Source of the DNA: Rhizobium sullae
GTDB taxonomy: Bacteria; Pseudomonadota; Alphaproteobacteria; Rhizobiales; Rhizobiaceae
NCBI RefSeq assembly: GCF_025200715.1
Contig: NZ_CP104143.1
Location: 4,074,476 to 4,138,475, forward strand
Length of the DNA: 64,000 bases
Reading direction: 5' to 3'
Below the pieces are notes generated by a model that was not told the DNA's origin, searched no databases, and was given only the letters and a program-made list of their open reading frames with translations. A program made the translations under genes and the position numbers. Of this stretch, positions 1-9,009 are shown one piece after another; positions within the stretch are counted from its first letter, which is position 1, and each line of letters starts with the position of its first letter.

Positions 1-889
1 GCGCCGCACGGCCTTCAATCATCTTGTTGTAAGTGAACATCCCAAGCGTCAGCCCGAGGAGGAGGACAAGCAACAGGTTCGACATTGCAGCCGCCAGCCC
101 AAGCTCGCGAAACTCTGACGCTGTACGAGAAATGCGCAGCGAAAGGATTTCGGTGGACAGACCTGGCCCTCCGTTCGTCAGGACCAGGATCACTTCGAGA
201 ACCTTGAACGCATCGATCAGCCGAAGCAAAGTCGCAACAACCAAGACAGGAAGCATCAGCGGCAGCTTGATATAAAGCACTTGCTGCCAGCCGGTCGCAC
301 CATCGATCCTGGCAGCTTCCAATGTGGAGCGGGGCAGTGATTGAAGGGCAGCGAGCGATAGAATGAAGATGAACGGAGTCCACTGCCATATGTCTGCAAT
401 GATGACAGAGGTAAGAGCCCATCGGCTCTCGGACAGCCAAGGGGCCGGCTCGAAGCCGAGAGACACCAACGCTCGGTTGAAGACGCCGACTGTCGGATGG
501 TACATGTACCGCCACATCAATCCAACAACGATTGGCGCGATCATCATCGGCAGGATGAACAAGGTTTTCAATACCGACAATCCGCGGATATTGCGATCCA
601 GCAGAAGAGCGAGGCCTACGCCCAGCACCATCTCGGCAGCCACGACTACCCCGGCGAAAGTGATGGTAACTGCGACGCTCTCGTGAAACTGGGCGTCGCT
701 GAGAAGCTTCACATAGTTGCCGAGCCCTACCCAGTCCGCCTCACTGATCCGTTGACTGGGATTCCAGTTCAAGAAGCTGGCATAGATCATGTAGCCGATC
801 GGGTAGAGTAACGCAGCGCCAAGAATGAGCGTAGCTGGCGCGAGAAATAAGTAAGGGGTCAGCCGATTCACGTTGGCAGCCTGCATCAT
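1..889 (-). CDS. Sugar ABC transporter permease (MalF/UgpA type), C-terminus cut by window edge
   Basis: Reading the minus strand from ATG at 889 gives an open frame to the window edge (about 296 codons, no stop), so the gene is partial. The product has a hydrophobic N-terminal helix, several further membrane segments, and the inner-membrane permease EAA signature (LEAARIDGATGWQQ) that contacts the ATPase. An AGGAGG-like site lies immediately upstream; a second ATG at 886 has better spacing and may be the real start. The gene follows the binding-protein gene by 59 bp in the same operon. A second permease is expected beyond the window. Substrate is unknown; the family imports sugars or glycerol derivatives. 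Confidence 0.85.
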   Translation of the reverse strand, partial: MMQAANVNRLTPYLFLAPATLILGAALLYPIGYMIYASFLNWNPSQRISEADWVGLGNYVKLLSDAQFHESVAVTITFAGVVVAAEMVLGVGLALLLDRNIRGLSVLKTLFILPMMIAPIVVGLMWRYMYHPTVGVFNRALVSLGFEPAPWLSESRWALTSVIIADIWQWTPFIFILSLAALQSLPRSTLEAARIDGATGWQQVLYIKLPLMLPVLVVATLLRLIDAFKVLEVILVLTNGGPGLSTEILSLRISRTASEFRELGLAAAMSNLLLVLLLGLTLGMFTYNKMIEGRAA

Positions 890-948
890 GTCCTCCAGGT
901 AGATTCTAAGCGGGCCGGCACCCGGCCCGCGCAGCGCGAAATCAGCGA

Positions 949-2274
949 TTACTGCCAGCTGTAATAGCCGGCCTCCTGCATGGAAGACCGGGCGCGTTCT
1001 GCAACGCCGTCGAGAGCGGTCTTTGCGTCAAGTCCCTCCGTGAGCACCTTGCTCAGTGCCGTTCCGAGATCACCATTGATCTTTCCCCAGGTTGGGATGA
1101 TGGGGCGCCAGTCGGGATCGGCGTAGGTGAGCGCCTTGCCGAATGTTGCCATGTAGGGAAACGTGGCGTTGACTTCCGGGTCATCGTGAGTCGATCGGCG
1201 AATCGGGTTTCCGCCCTCCAGCGCAATCAGCTTGTCGGCATATTTGGAGGTGAGCCACTGCAGGAGCAGGAACGCCGCTTCCTTGTGAGCGGCATTCTTT
1301 GGAATAGCCAGACCGAAGCCGCCCGTCTGGGAACCTCGTCGCACACCCTTCGGATGCAGCGCCCAACCCACTTTGCCGACGACTTGGCTTTTCGTCGGAT
1401 CGTTGACCTGTCCCGCGAAAACAGTGCTATCCAGATACATCGCAGTTTTGCCCTGAAGAAAAGCCGCACCCGCCTCAGCGAAGCCGAAGGTCTTGGCCCC
1501 CGCTGGTCCGCAGTCGACGATTTTCTTCAAAGCATCGGCTGCAGCTATGCCCTTCTCGTTGTTGACGACCGGGTTCCAGTTTTCATCGAAGATGCGGCCT
1601 CCGAGCGGCGCCAGATGCAACAGGAAGGCATGACTCGCATGCTGCCCGGATGCCGCACGGCTGGCGAGTCCGCCCATGCCTGGCTCAAGCTGGGGAATTC
1701 GGCAAGCCAGCTCGAGGAGCTCCTCGTAAGTCTCTGGCACCTTCAGGCCATGCTTCTCGAAAATATCCTTGCGATAGCCAAGAATAGAGGTCTCCGCGCC
1801 AAACGGGAGCCCGAACAGCGAACCCGTCGGCCCTGGCAAATATCCCTTGGTGCCACCTGCGATACCGATGTTCTGTATATAGCCGTCTATGATGTCGGCG
1901 GCATCATAGGTCGGATCGGCAAACCTCGGGTTCATGAAATATTTTGCGAGGTTCTCAAGCTGATCGGCATACACATAGTCGGCCTTCGAGAACACGACAT
2001 AGGAAATCAGGTCGTAATCACCCTCGGCTTTGGTGAGCTCAAGCGTCTGCTTCTCGCGCATCTTGAGATACTCGAGTTGATCGACCTCGACCTCGATCCC
2101 GGTCTCGGCCGTGAACTGCGGCAGGATCTTCACCACGGCGTCGTAGTGTGGGTGGGCAGGGAAATTCACCACGAGCGGGGTGCCTTTGTATGCCTCATAT
2201 GGGTTCGCACTGGCCGCTATGGTTTGTAGCAAGAAACCGGCGAATGCCCCTGCTAGAATGGGTAGTCTGCGCAT
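949..2274 (-). CDS. ABC transporter extracellular solute-binding protein (family 1)
   Basis: A 441-residue protein with a clear signal peptide (MRRLPILAGAFAGFLLQ, cleavage near ASA-NP) and the two-lobe family 1 fold expected of periplasmic sugar-binding proteins. It would capture the substrate in the periplasm and deliver it to the permease encoded just downstream. It sits between the ATPase gene (22 bp upstream) and the permease gene, so the three are very probably one transcript. The substrate cannot be read from the sequence; carbohydrate or polyol is the family norm. Confidence 0.9.
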   Translation of the reverse strand: MRRLPILAGAFAGFLLQTIAASANPYEAYKGTPLVVNFPAHPHYDAVVKILPQFTAETGIEVEVDQLEYLKMREKQTLELTKAEGDYDLISYVVFSKADYVYADQLENLAKYFMNPRFADPTYDAADIIDGYIQNIGIAGGTKGYLPGPTGSLFGLPFGAETSILGYRKDIFEKHGLKVPETYEELLELACRIPQLEPGMGGLASRAASGQHASHAFLLHLAPLGGRIFDENWNPVVNNEKGIAAADALKKIVDCGPAGAKTFGFAEAGAAFLQGKTAMYLDSTVFAGQVNDPTKSQVVGKVGWALHPKGVRRGSQTGGFGLAIPKNAAHKEAAFLLLQWLTSKYADKLIALEGGNPIRRSTHDDPEVNATFPYMATFGKALTYADPDWRPIIPTWGKINGDLGTALSKVLTEGLDAKTALDGVAERARSSMQEAGYYSWQ

Positions 2275-2296
2275 GTTCGTCCTCCCTTTGCAGTCA

Positions 2297-3382
2297 TCAA
2301 AGTCTCAATGTGGTCGTGCGGTCGAAGATCAAGATGTCGTCGGTCACGACTGCGAACGCCGCCAAGGTCCCTGGTCGTGGGGACACGGCAGACGGCAATT
2401 CGACAAGTACTTCCTCGCCGCTCGGCAACTTGGTAACGAGGGTCGTCTGCGCTCCGAGATATTCGGAAACGACCACCTGCAACTCGATGGGTGCGCCGGA
2501 GTCGGTGTCCAGGTTGATAGAAGAGGGCCGAATGCCGAGTGTGACGTCGCTTGCCTTGTGAGGGCGGACCCGATTTGCCGTCTCCTCGGACAAAGGCAGA
2601 AGGAACCCGGCTCCGCGAGCCCAAAGGCGGCCCTTTTCCTCGACGAGCATGCCATCGATGAAATTGATCGCCGGACTGCCGATAAAACCCGCCACGAACT
2701 TGTTGTTCGGCCGCTTGAAGAGCTCTTCGGGCGTTCCCTGTTGCTGAACGACTCCTTCGTTCATCACAACAATGCGATCGCCAAGCGTCATTGCTTCGAC
2801 TTGGTCATGCGTGACATAGACCATGTTCTTTTCCAGCCGGTCGCGCATTTCGCCGAGCTCAGTTCGCATCTGGGCCCGTAATTTGGCGTCGAGGTTCGAC
2901 AGAGGTTCGTCAAAGAGAAAAGTCGACGCATCGCGCACCAAGGCTCTCCCCATCGCCACGCGCTGACGCTGCCCCCCAGAGAGTTCCGCCGGCTTGCGCT
3001 CGAGCAGGTGCGTGATGCTCAGCATCTTAGCTACCCGTTGGACGCGGGCGTCGATCTCAGGCCTGGGTACGCGTGCCAGGCGCAGACCAAAAGACATGTT
3101 TCGCGCGACATTCATGTGCGGATACAGCGCGTAGTCCTGGAACACCATCGCGATGTCGCGTTCCTTCGGCTCCAGCCGACCGATGGCGCGATCATCAAAA
3201 TAGATCTCGCCGCCACTCAACTGTTCTAATCCGGCAAGAATCCTCAAGGTGGTCGACTTTCCACAACCAGAGGGCCCGACGAGAACGGTAAACTCGCCGT
3301 TCTCCAGGGTTAGGTCGATTGGCGGCAGAACTTCAAGCGACCCAAATCGCTTAGTGACATGTTCAAATACGATCTGCGGCAC
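2297..3382 (-). CDS. Sugar ABC transporter ATP-binding protein (MalK/UgpC type)
   Basis: A 361-residue ATPase. It has a Walker A (GPSGCGKST, near residue 37), signature [14 protein letters not shown], Walker B ([15 protein letters not shown]) and a C-terminal regulatory (TOBE) domain, as in MalK/UgpC. It energises the importer encoded by the next two genes. It is the first gene of the operon, and the 110-bp gap before the divergent LacI gene would hold the promoter. Length is normal for the family. Confidence 0.92.
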   Translation of the reverse strand: MPQIVFEHVTKRFGSLEVLPPIDLTLENGEFTVLVGPSGCGKSTTLRILAGLEQLSGGEIYFDDRAIGRLEPKERDIAMVFQDYALYPHMNVARNMSFGLRLARVPRPEIDARVQRVAKMLSITHLLERKPAELSGGQRQRVAMGRALVRDASTFLFDEPLSNLDAKLRAQMRTELGEMRDRLEKNMVYVTHDQVEAMTLGDRIVVMNEGVVQQQGTPEELFKRPNNKFVAGFIGSPAINFIDGMLVEEKGRLWARGAGFLLPLSEETANRVRPHKASDVTLGIRPSSINLDTDSGAPIELQVVVSEYLGAQTTLVTKLPSGEEVLVELPSAVSPRPGTLAAFAVVTDDILIFDRTTTLRL

Positions 3383-3400
3383 AGTGCTCCCCCAGCGGTT

Positions 3401-3416
3401 TTGTTATCGATACCAA
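3401..3416. promoter_or_regulatory. Candidate LacI-type operator 1
   Basis: A 16-bp near-palindrome (TTGTTATCGATACCAA; 14 of 16 positions symmetric) centred on CG, the usual symmetry of LacI-family operators. It lies just upstream of the ABC-importer operon and shares the GTTATCG(A/G)TA core with the second site at 3463-3476. Function is inferred. Confidence 0.55.
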
Positions 3417-3462
3417 TGGCGTATATTCTGACCACGAGGAAGATTTTGATCTGGGGAATCAG

Positions 3463-3476
3463 CGTTACCGATAACG
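3463..3476. promoter_or_regulatory. Candidate LacI-type operator 2
   Basis: The sequence CGTTACCGATAACG is palindromic apart from its centre and resembles operator 1 about 60 bp away. It lies 16 bp before the LacI start codon, so it could mediate autoregulation and, with operator 1, looping. Confidence 0.5.
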
Positions 3477-3492
3477 TTGCTGGGGGGCGCCG

Positions 3493-4515
3493 GTGCGAAG
3501 AAAGCGTGGCTGTACGACAGTTGATATAGCGAGGGCACTCGGGGTGAGCACAATGAGTGTATCACGCGCGCTGCGAGGCATCGAAGGCGTGTCAGAGAGC
3601 ACCCGGTCCGCAATCTTGCGCATGGCCGAAGCGATGAATTACGTTCCCGACAGCACGGCACGGGCGCTCAGCCAACCTTGCTCGAACTTGATTGGTATTT
3701 CCGTTCCGACATTGTTCAATGACGTCTTCGCGGAAATACTGGAGGGAATGCGCAGCACTTTCCAGTCCGCTGGCTACGAGACAGTAATCGATACAACCGA
3801 CTACAGTCCGGCAGCCGAGCTGGCATGGGTTGAACGGGTCCTGTCCTGGCGACCGGCTGCTATGATTCTCACGGGCGCCCACGCCGATCCACAACTTCGC
3901 GATTGCCTGAAAGTACGAGGCGTGCCCACTCTCGAGTTGTGGCAATACACAGACGATCCTATCGATATTTGCGTGGGCATCGACCACTATGCCGCCGGCC
4001 TTGCGATAGGGAGGCACGTTTTCAGGCTTGGCTATCGGCGGCCCGCTTTCGTCGGCGCCCCGGAATTTCGGGATCCGCGAGCCGAAGAGCGCCTGGCTGG
4101 CTTCATGGCGGCCTTCGGAACTACTTCAAGGAGAGAGGCTTCGATAGCGCGTCCCGTCGAGACAAATGCCTTTGAGGCCGGTCGCACTGGCACGCTAACG
4201 TTGCTCGCTGAATCGAGCGAGTATAAGCCGGACGTCATCTTTTATCTCAATGACCATCTTGCGTTCGGCGGCTCAACGGCTTGCCAAGCGCTTGGATTGC
4301 AGATTCCGCGGGACATAGGAGTAGTCGGCTTCAACGCGCTCGGGTTAACCAAGGTGCTATCCGTGCCGATGACGACCGTTTCCACCCCACGCAGATTGAT
4401 GGGCGTAATGGGGGCACGCAACCTGCTGGCGCGCATCAGAGGCTCCAGAGTTCCAAGCAGTATTTGTCTGCCCGTCGAAGTCATTGCGGGTGCGACAACA
4501 CGCCTCCAATTCTGA
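3493..4515 (+). CDS. LacI family transcriptional regulator
   Basis: A 340-residue repressor-like protein starting at GTG, preceded by a G-rich Shine-Dalgarno region. The N-terminus carries the LacI helix-turn-helix (DIARALGVSTMSVSRAL) followed by a hinge and a periplasmic-binding-protein-like sensor domain. It is divergent from the sugar importer, so it most likely represses that operon in the absence of its sugar, binding the two palindromes in the gap. The inducer is unknown. Confidence 0.9.
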   Translation: MRRKRGCTTVDIARALGVSTMSVSRALRGIEGVSESTRSAILRMAEAMNYVPDSTARALSQPCSNLIGISVPTLFNDVFAEILEGMRSTFQSAGYETVIDTTDYSPAAELAWVERVLSWRPAAMILTGAHADPQLRDCLKVRGVPTLELWQYTDDPIDICVGIDHYAAGLAIGRHVFRLGYRRPAFVGAPEFRDPRAEERLAGFMAAFGTTSRREASIARPVETNAFEAGRTGTLTLLAESSEYKPDVIFYLNDHLAFGGSTACQALGLQIPRDIGVVGFNALGLTKVLSVPMTTVSTPRRLMGVMGARNLLARIRGSRVPSSICLPVEVIAGATTRLQF

Positions 4516-4759
4516 GCCAAAGTCATTGTACTAAGCGCTAACACGGCAGCGAAGCTGACGGTCCTTTGTGCTCCAGGCCAAAGGCGCTCTTCTCGCTCGA
4601 GACTTCAAAAATCGTCCGATCGATGCCTATAGTCGCTGAAACGAAGCAGATCGCGAATCGCAGGGTAGGTTCTTCGTAGCGTTCGGAAAATGCGCTGTCA
4701 GATCAAAGTGTTAGGATCGCTCAAAACAATCGAGTAGGAATGATTTTCATTCCCACTGC

Positions 4760-5323
4760 TTAAAATCCTAGCGATTGCTGCGCCGGCTCCGGCGGGGCAA
4801 GGCGGACACCTTCCAGTGCGAGCATTCTGAGTTTGGAATTCGAGCCGCCCGGCGCCGAAAATCCGCCGACCTTGCCGCCTGCGGCGAGCACGCGGTGGCA
4901 CGGGATGATGAGGGCAATTGGATTCTTTGCCATCGCTTGACCCACATCCTTCGCCGCTTCCGGCCCAGCGCCAAGCTCCTTCGCCAGCGCGCCATACGTA
5001 GTCGTTCGACCCCAGCCGACGCGGCGCGCAGCAGCATAGATGCTCTTAAAGAATGCATCCTGCCCCTCAAGGTCGAGCTTTACGCCTGAAAAATCTGTTT
5101 TTTCGCCGTTGAAGTAGCGTTTTACAGCAGCGATCACCTCGTCAACCTCAGGCGTCGGCATGCCTGGTTCGGCTGCCGCAAGGCGGCGCAACAGCAGCCG
5201 CTCCGTCGCATCCGCGGCTTTCGTTGGCAACTGGAAACGTGTGACGCCGACATCGTTCCAGGCAATTCCACAGAAGCCGGCAGCGGTTTCGAAGATCAGA
5301 TACTGGTGCGCTTTCTCAGCCAT
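4760..5323 (-). CDS. ogt: Methylated-DNA-[protein]-cysteine S-methyltransferase
   Basis: A 187-residue suicide DNA-repair protein that takes the alkyl group from O6-alkylguanine onto its own cysteine. The acceptor-site motif IPCHRVL is present near residue 141, followed by the GGFSAPGG wing. The upstream GRTTTYGALA segment is the DNA-binding helix region of the family. It stands alone, with decayed DNA upstream. I cannot tell Ada-like regulatory control from the sequence. Confidence 0.93.
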   Translation of the reverse strand: MAEKAHQYLIFETAAGFCGIAWNDVGVTRFQLPTKAADATERLLLRRLAAAEPGMPTPEVDEVIAAVKRYFNGEKTDFSGVKLDLEGQDAFFKSIYAAARRVGWGRTTTYGALAKELGAGPEAAKDVGQAMAKNPIALIIPCHRVLAAGGKVGGFSAPGGSNSKLRMLALEGVRLAPPEPAQQSLGF

Positions 5324-5589
5324 GATATCGCCTCCGTGCTTTTTACTTCACCTGAAAATCGTGCAGCCGCACCGCCAATTCAACCCGATTCTTGCCGTAG
5401 TTTGCCATTTCGCGCAACCTTGGCCAAGAGATCGATGTTCTATTTCTGTTCTTGTATTTGACTTCAGTTCGGTAGATTTCGAGATCCAGGAAAGAAGGAG
5501 GCGACCGCGACGCATGCCTGTCCTGGAACAATTTAGAACTTCCTTTCGCCCACCTAGGAACCGGATGTCCGCCGCCTCGCGGGGACATT

Positions 5590-5989
5590 CGGAACGGAAG
5601 CTCCAACCTGTGTTTTGCGATTTTCCCTGACTGGCAATTGGCGTTCGTGCCGCCAGCATTGCGTCAGATCTTCAAAATAGGTTTGGTTTGAAGGGGCGGC
5701 CGCGATCGCGCGATCTGCTTCATGTTTCGCTATATCGCGTCGGGCAATGGGAAAGCCTGCCTGGCGATGCAGTATTTGCCGCGATGGCGGCTGCGGCTTG
5801 CATCCGTATGGCGCCGTGTCACTGGAGTTCAATCGCGCGCTGAGCTTCAGGCAGAACCGGCACCCACTGGTTCCTTGTGCCAACCAGGGGCGCAATGAAG
5901 TCATATCGCTTCATCGGCAGCTGGCGCTCGCGCTTTGCGGCAGCGGCGTGAACGTCACCGTCAGCGTTACTTGGCAAAAGCAAACATGA
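5590..5989 (+). pseudogene. Decayed 2'-5' RNA ligase (LigT/ThpR family)
   Basis: Three reading frames each encode a consecutive part of a rhizobial 2'-5' RNA ligase. Near 5608 there is LCFAIFPD. From about 5650 to 5815 there is FGLKGRP followed by LHVSLYRVG, containing the first HxS motif. From about 5818 to 5976 there is LEFNRALSFRQNRHPLV and then GVNVTVSV. At least two frameshifts (near 5632-5650 and 5812-5818) separate the pieces, and the second catalytic HxT motif, normally just after the last piece, is gone. No full-length ORF exists. I see no gene in 5324-5589. Confidence 0.75.
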
Positions 5990-6135
5990 GCATATCGGTC
6001 GCTGACCACTGATCGGATAGCAGGGATAGCGCAAATGCTCTTTGCTTCAGGCGAAGAGCGGCGCTCTGCCGCCTTGCACTTGTCCGCCGGACTCGCATAA
6101 AGCTCCGTTGAGGAGAATTTGCGGAGCGACGTAGC

Positions 6136-7197
6136 ATGGATGTTTCCGAAATCATCATTCCCGGCGACACACCCGGCATCGAGTGGCGTCTGCCGGTTTT
6201 TCGGTTCAAGGGTGACGACCCGGCGACGCCGAAGGTTTATATCCAGGCGGCTCTCCATGCCGACGAGGTTCCGGGCACAGCGCTTCTGCACTTCCTGTGC
6301 GAGAAGCTACGTGATGCAGAAAGTACCGGCAGCATCGCGGGCGACATCACCATCGCGCCGCAGGCCAATCCGATTGGCGCAGCGCAGTCGCATTTCGGCG
6401 AACTGCAGGGCCGTTTCGATCTCGGCTCACGGACCAATTTCAACCGGGATTTCCCGCTGATTTCGCTGCGGGACCGCAACAGCCTAATCGAAGATCTCGA
6501 TCGTTACCCGGCAACCGACCAGCTGAAGCGGCAGCTGATGCATGTGGCGCTTGGCGCCGATCTCGTGCTCGATCTGCATTGCGACGACGAATCCCTGCAA
6601 TACGCCTATATCGATGAGGCGTTCTGGCCGGAGGCAAGCGACCTTGCCGCCGCCTTGGCGATGGACGCGGTGCTGCTTTCAGACGGCGAGAGCTCGGCGT
6701 TTGAGGAGGCAATTGGCTTTGCCTGGAAATATGAGGTGCCCGGCGAGAGGCACGCCCATCTTCCTGGCAAGCTTTCTGTCACCGTGGAGCTTCGCGGCCA
6801 ACGCGATGTCTATCCGCATATGGCCAAAGCGGATGCAGAAGGCCTGTGGCGCTTCCTCGCGGCACGCGGGATCATCAGAGACGAGAGCATATCGCCGAGC
6901 ACGTTCGCTGGTCCGGCCGTGCCGCTGGACAATATCGAGATGATCCGCTCGCCGGAGTCCGGCACGGTCCTCTTTCACTGCAATATCGGTGAAGAGGTTA
7001 CCGAAGGCGATCTGCTGGCAACGATTATCACGCGTCCCGGCATGGCGCACGGCAGCATTGAAATTCGTGCGCCGCAAGCCGGCCTTATCGTCACCCGCAC
7101 ATCCGACCGGCTGGTGCGCCGACGCGCCGACCTGATGAAGATCGCCTGCAGCCAGCCCAGTGGCATAGTACGCAAAGCCGGAACCCTCGAGGACTAA
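6136..7197 (+). CDS. Succinylglutamate desuccinylase/aspartoacylase family protein
   Basis: A 353-residue zinc carboxypeptidase-fold hydrolase. The zinc ligands are visible in HADEVPG (HxxE, near residue 36) and in LVLDLHCDDE. The C-terminal third (ESGTVLFHCNIGEEV onward) looks like the beta-barrel domain found in AstE/AspA relatives. Members cleave N-acyl amino acids in the cytoplasm; the exact substrate is not evident. It is followed after 1 bp by the ArsC-like gene and then the deacylase gene, suggesting one transcript. Confidence 0.85.
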   Translation: MDVSEIIIPGDTPGIEWRLPVFRFKGDDPATPKVYIQAALHADEVPGTALLHFLCEKLRDAESTGSIAGDITIAPQANPIGAAQSHFGELQGRFDLGSRTNFNRDFPLISLRDRNSLIEDLDRYPATDQLKRQLMHVALGADLVLDLHCDDESLQYAYIDEAFWPEASDLAAALAMDAVLLSDGESSAFEEAIGFAWKYEVPGERHAHLPGKLSVTVELRGQRDVYPHMAKADAEGLWRFLAARGIIRDESISPSTFAGPAVPLDNIEMIRSPESGTVLFHCNIGEEVTEGDLLATIITRPGMAHGSIEIRAPQAGLIVTRTSDRLVRRRADLMKIACSQPSGIVRKAGTLED

Positions 7198-7198
7198 G

Positions 7199-7549
7199 AT
7201 GACTGCCATCATTTATGGTATCAAGAATTGCGACACGATGAAGAAGGCGCGCGCCTGGCTGGAGGAGCATGGCATTGCCTATGATTTTCACGACTACAAG
7301 GCCGTGGGTATCGACCGCGCCCATCTGGAGCAATGGGTCGACAGAGCCGGATGGGACATCGTGCTCAACCGTGCCGGCACAACATTCCGCAAACTGCCGG
7401 ACGCCGACCGCGAAAACCTCACACGAGAAAAAGCGATTTCCCTGATGCTTGACCAGCCGTCGATGATCAAGCGGCCGGTTCTTGAAGCGGGCGACAAGCT
7501 GCTTATCGGCTTCAAGCCTGAGAATTACGGGACAGAATTCGGAACATAA
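7199..7549 (+). CDS. ArsC/Spx-related protein (YffB type)
   Basis: A 116-residue thioredoxin-fold protein of the ArsC-like superfamily. The N-terminal motif GIKNCDTMKKA has the cysteine in the position used by ArsC and YffB, and the C-terminal IKRPVLE segment is also typical. YffB proteins bind glutathione but their role is unsettled, so arsenate reduction should not be assumed. It starts 1 bp after the upstream gene and ends 1 bp before the next, indicating tight co-translation. Confidence 0.85.
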   Translation: MTAIIYGIKNCDTMKKARAWLEEHGIAYDFHDYKAVGIDRAHLEQWVDRAGWDIVLNRAGTTFRKLPDADRENLTREKAISLMLDQPSMIKRPVLEAGDKLLIGFKPENYGTEFGT

Positions 7550-7550
7550 G

Positions 7551-8024
7551 ATGTCAAAAACGACGCGCGCCACACAGGTTCTTTTCAAAGCCGGCGTCGG
7601 TTTCACGGTACATAACTACGACTATGATCCGAATGCAGACCGTGTCGGTCTCCAAGCCGCCGAAGCGCTGCGCGAGGAGCCGCATCGCGTGCTGAAAACA
7701 TTGATGGCGGAAGTGGATGGCAAGCCGGTCTGCGTCGTTGTACCGTCCGACCGTGAAGTCAGCATGAAGAAGCTTGCGAGCGCCTTCGGCGGCAAGTCGG
7801 CAAATATGATGAAGCCGGCGGACGCCGAGCGGCTGACCGGATATCATGTCGGCGGCATCAGTCCATTCGGCCAGAGAAAGCTGGTTCCCACGGCGCTGGA
7901 GGAAGCAGCACTCAATGAACTTTTGGTTTACATGAACGGTGGTCAGCGCGGATTGCAGGTGCGTCTTGCGCCGCGGGATGCTTTGAAAATATTGAACGCC
8001 AGGGCGGTACCGCTCATCGCCTAG
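7551..8024 (+). CDS. ybaK: Cys-tRNA(Pro)/aminoacyl-tRNA deacylase (YbaK/EbsC family)
   Basis: A 157-residue editing protein that hydrolyses mischarged tRNA in the cytoplasm. The family pattern is visible: EEPHRVLKTLMAEVDG, VVVPSDREVSMKKLA with the conserved lysine region, and YHVGGISPFGQRK. I chose ATG at 7551 because it directly follows the upstream stop codon and gives the normal length; an in-frame ATG at 7482 lies deep inside the upstream gene. Confidence 0.9.
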   Translation: MSKTTRATQVLFKAGVGFTVHNYDYDPNADRVGLQAAEALREEPHRVLKTLMAEVDGKPVCVVVPSDREVSMKKLASAFGGKSANMMKPADAERLTGYHVGGISPFGQRKLVPTALEEAALNELLVYMNGGQRGLQVRLAPRDALKILNARAVPLIA

Positions 8025-8094
8025 CAAGCTGCGAGGTGACGGCATTCTGAAAGGTCAAAGTTTCCAGCCAGACGGCAACGAGGGAATAAGAACG

Positions 8095-9009
8095 GTGAGC
8101 GTCAAGGAAGCATCACTCGGGGATAGCCGGCACAGCTATCGCCTGCACAATGTCGCCATCCCAGCCCGCCCGCTGGAAGCGGCACTTTATCTTGTCGCGA
8201 CGCCGATCGGCAACCTTGGCGATATCACCTTGCGGGCGCTGGAAACGCTGGCGGGTGCCGATGTGCTCGCCTGCGAGGACACGCGCGTGACCCGCGTTCT
8301 GCTCGATCGATACGGTATCCATAACCGCCCCTTTGCTTATCATGAGCACAATGCGGATGAGGCGGGTCCGCGATTGCTGCAGGCCCTGGAAGCAGGCAAG
8401 TCTGTCGCACTCGTCTCCGACGCCGGGACCCCGCTTGTCTCCGATCCCGGCTATCGCCTTGCACAGTCGGCGATCGAAGCCGGTTACCGCGTCGTTCCCA
8501 TTCCCGGAGCATCGGCGCCGCTTGCCGCGCTCGTCGGCTCGGGTCTGCCGAACGACGCCTTTTTGTTCGCGGGGTTCCTCCCGGCGAAGGACAAGGCGCG
8601 GCGTGACCGGCTGGCCGAATTTGCCGTCGCGCCGGCGACGCTCCTCTTCTTTGAATCGCCGCACCGGATCGGCGCGACGCTGGCTGCCGCTGCCGACGTG
8701 CTCGGGTCTACCCGCAGGGCGTCCGTTTGCCGCGAGTTGACGAAGACCTATGAGGAATTCCGCCGCGGCACGCTCGCGGAGCTTGCGGCGCATTATGCCG
8801 AAAACGACAACGTGAAGGGCGAGATCGTGCTCGTCATAGGCCCCCCGGAAGAGCGGCCGGCGGACGAAGCGGATGTCGCTGCCATCCTTGCTGACCTCGT
8901 CACGTCCATGCCGACGGCAAAGGCGGCTGCGGAAGCCGCACGCCTCACCGGTCTGCCACGCAAGGAACTCTACCAGCGTCTGCTCGATATGAAGGTCAGG
9001 AATGAGTGA
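8095..9009 (+). CDS. rsmI: 16S rRNA (cytidine-1402-2'-O)-methyltransferase
   Basis: A 304-residue tetrapyrrole-methylase-fold enzyme that methylates C1402 of 16S rRNA using S-adenosylmethionine. Typical blocks are LVATPIGNLGDITLRAL, CEDTRVTRVLL, LVSDAGTPLVSDPGY and PGASA. The start is GTG at 8095, with AGGG upstream. Its stop overlaps the yraN remnant, which preserves the common rsmI-yraN order. Confidence 0.93.
   Translation: MSVKEASLGDSRHSYRLHNVAIPARPLEAALYLVATPIGNLGDITLRALETLAGADVLACEDTRVTRVLLDRYGIHNRPFAYHEHNADEAGPRLLQALEAGKSVALVSDAGTPLVSDPGYRLAQSAIEAGYRVVPIPGASAPLAALVGSGLPNDAFLFAGFLPAKDKARRDRLAEFAVAPATLLFFESPHRIGATLAAAADVLGSTRRASVCRELTKTYEEFRRGTLAELAAHYAENDNVKGEIVLVIGPPEERPADEADVAAILADLVTSMPTAKAAAEAARLTGLPRKELYQRLLDMKVRNE

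Noticed and set aside
1186..2229. Forward ORF of 347 codons
   Set aside because: Entirely antisense to the solute-binding protein gene, whose signal peptide and family features are clear.
5747..5989. Independent small protein of 80 codons
   Set aside because: It is one frame of a decayed 2'-5' RNA ligase.
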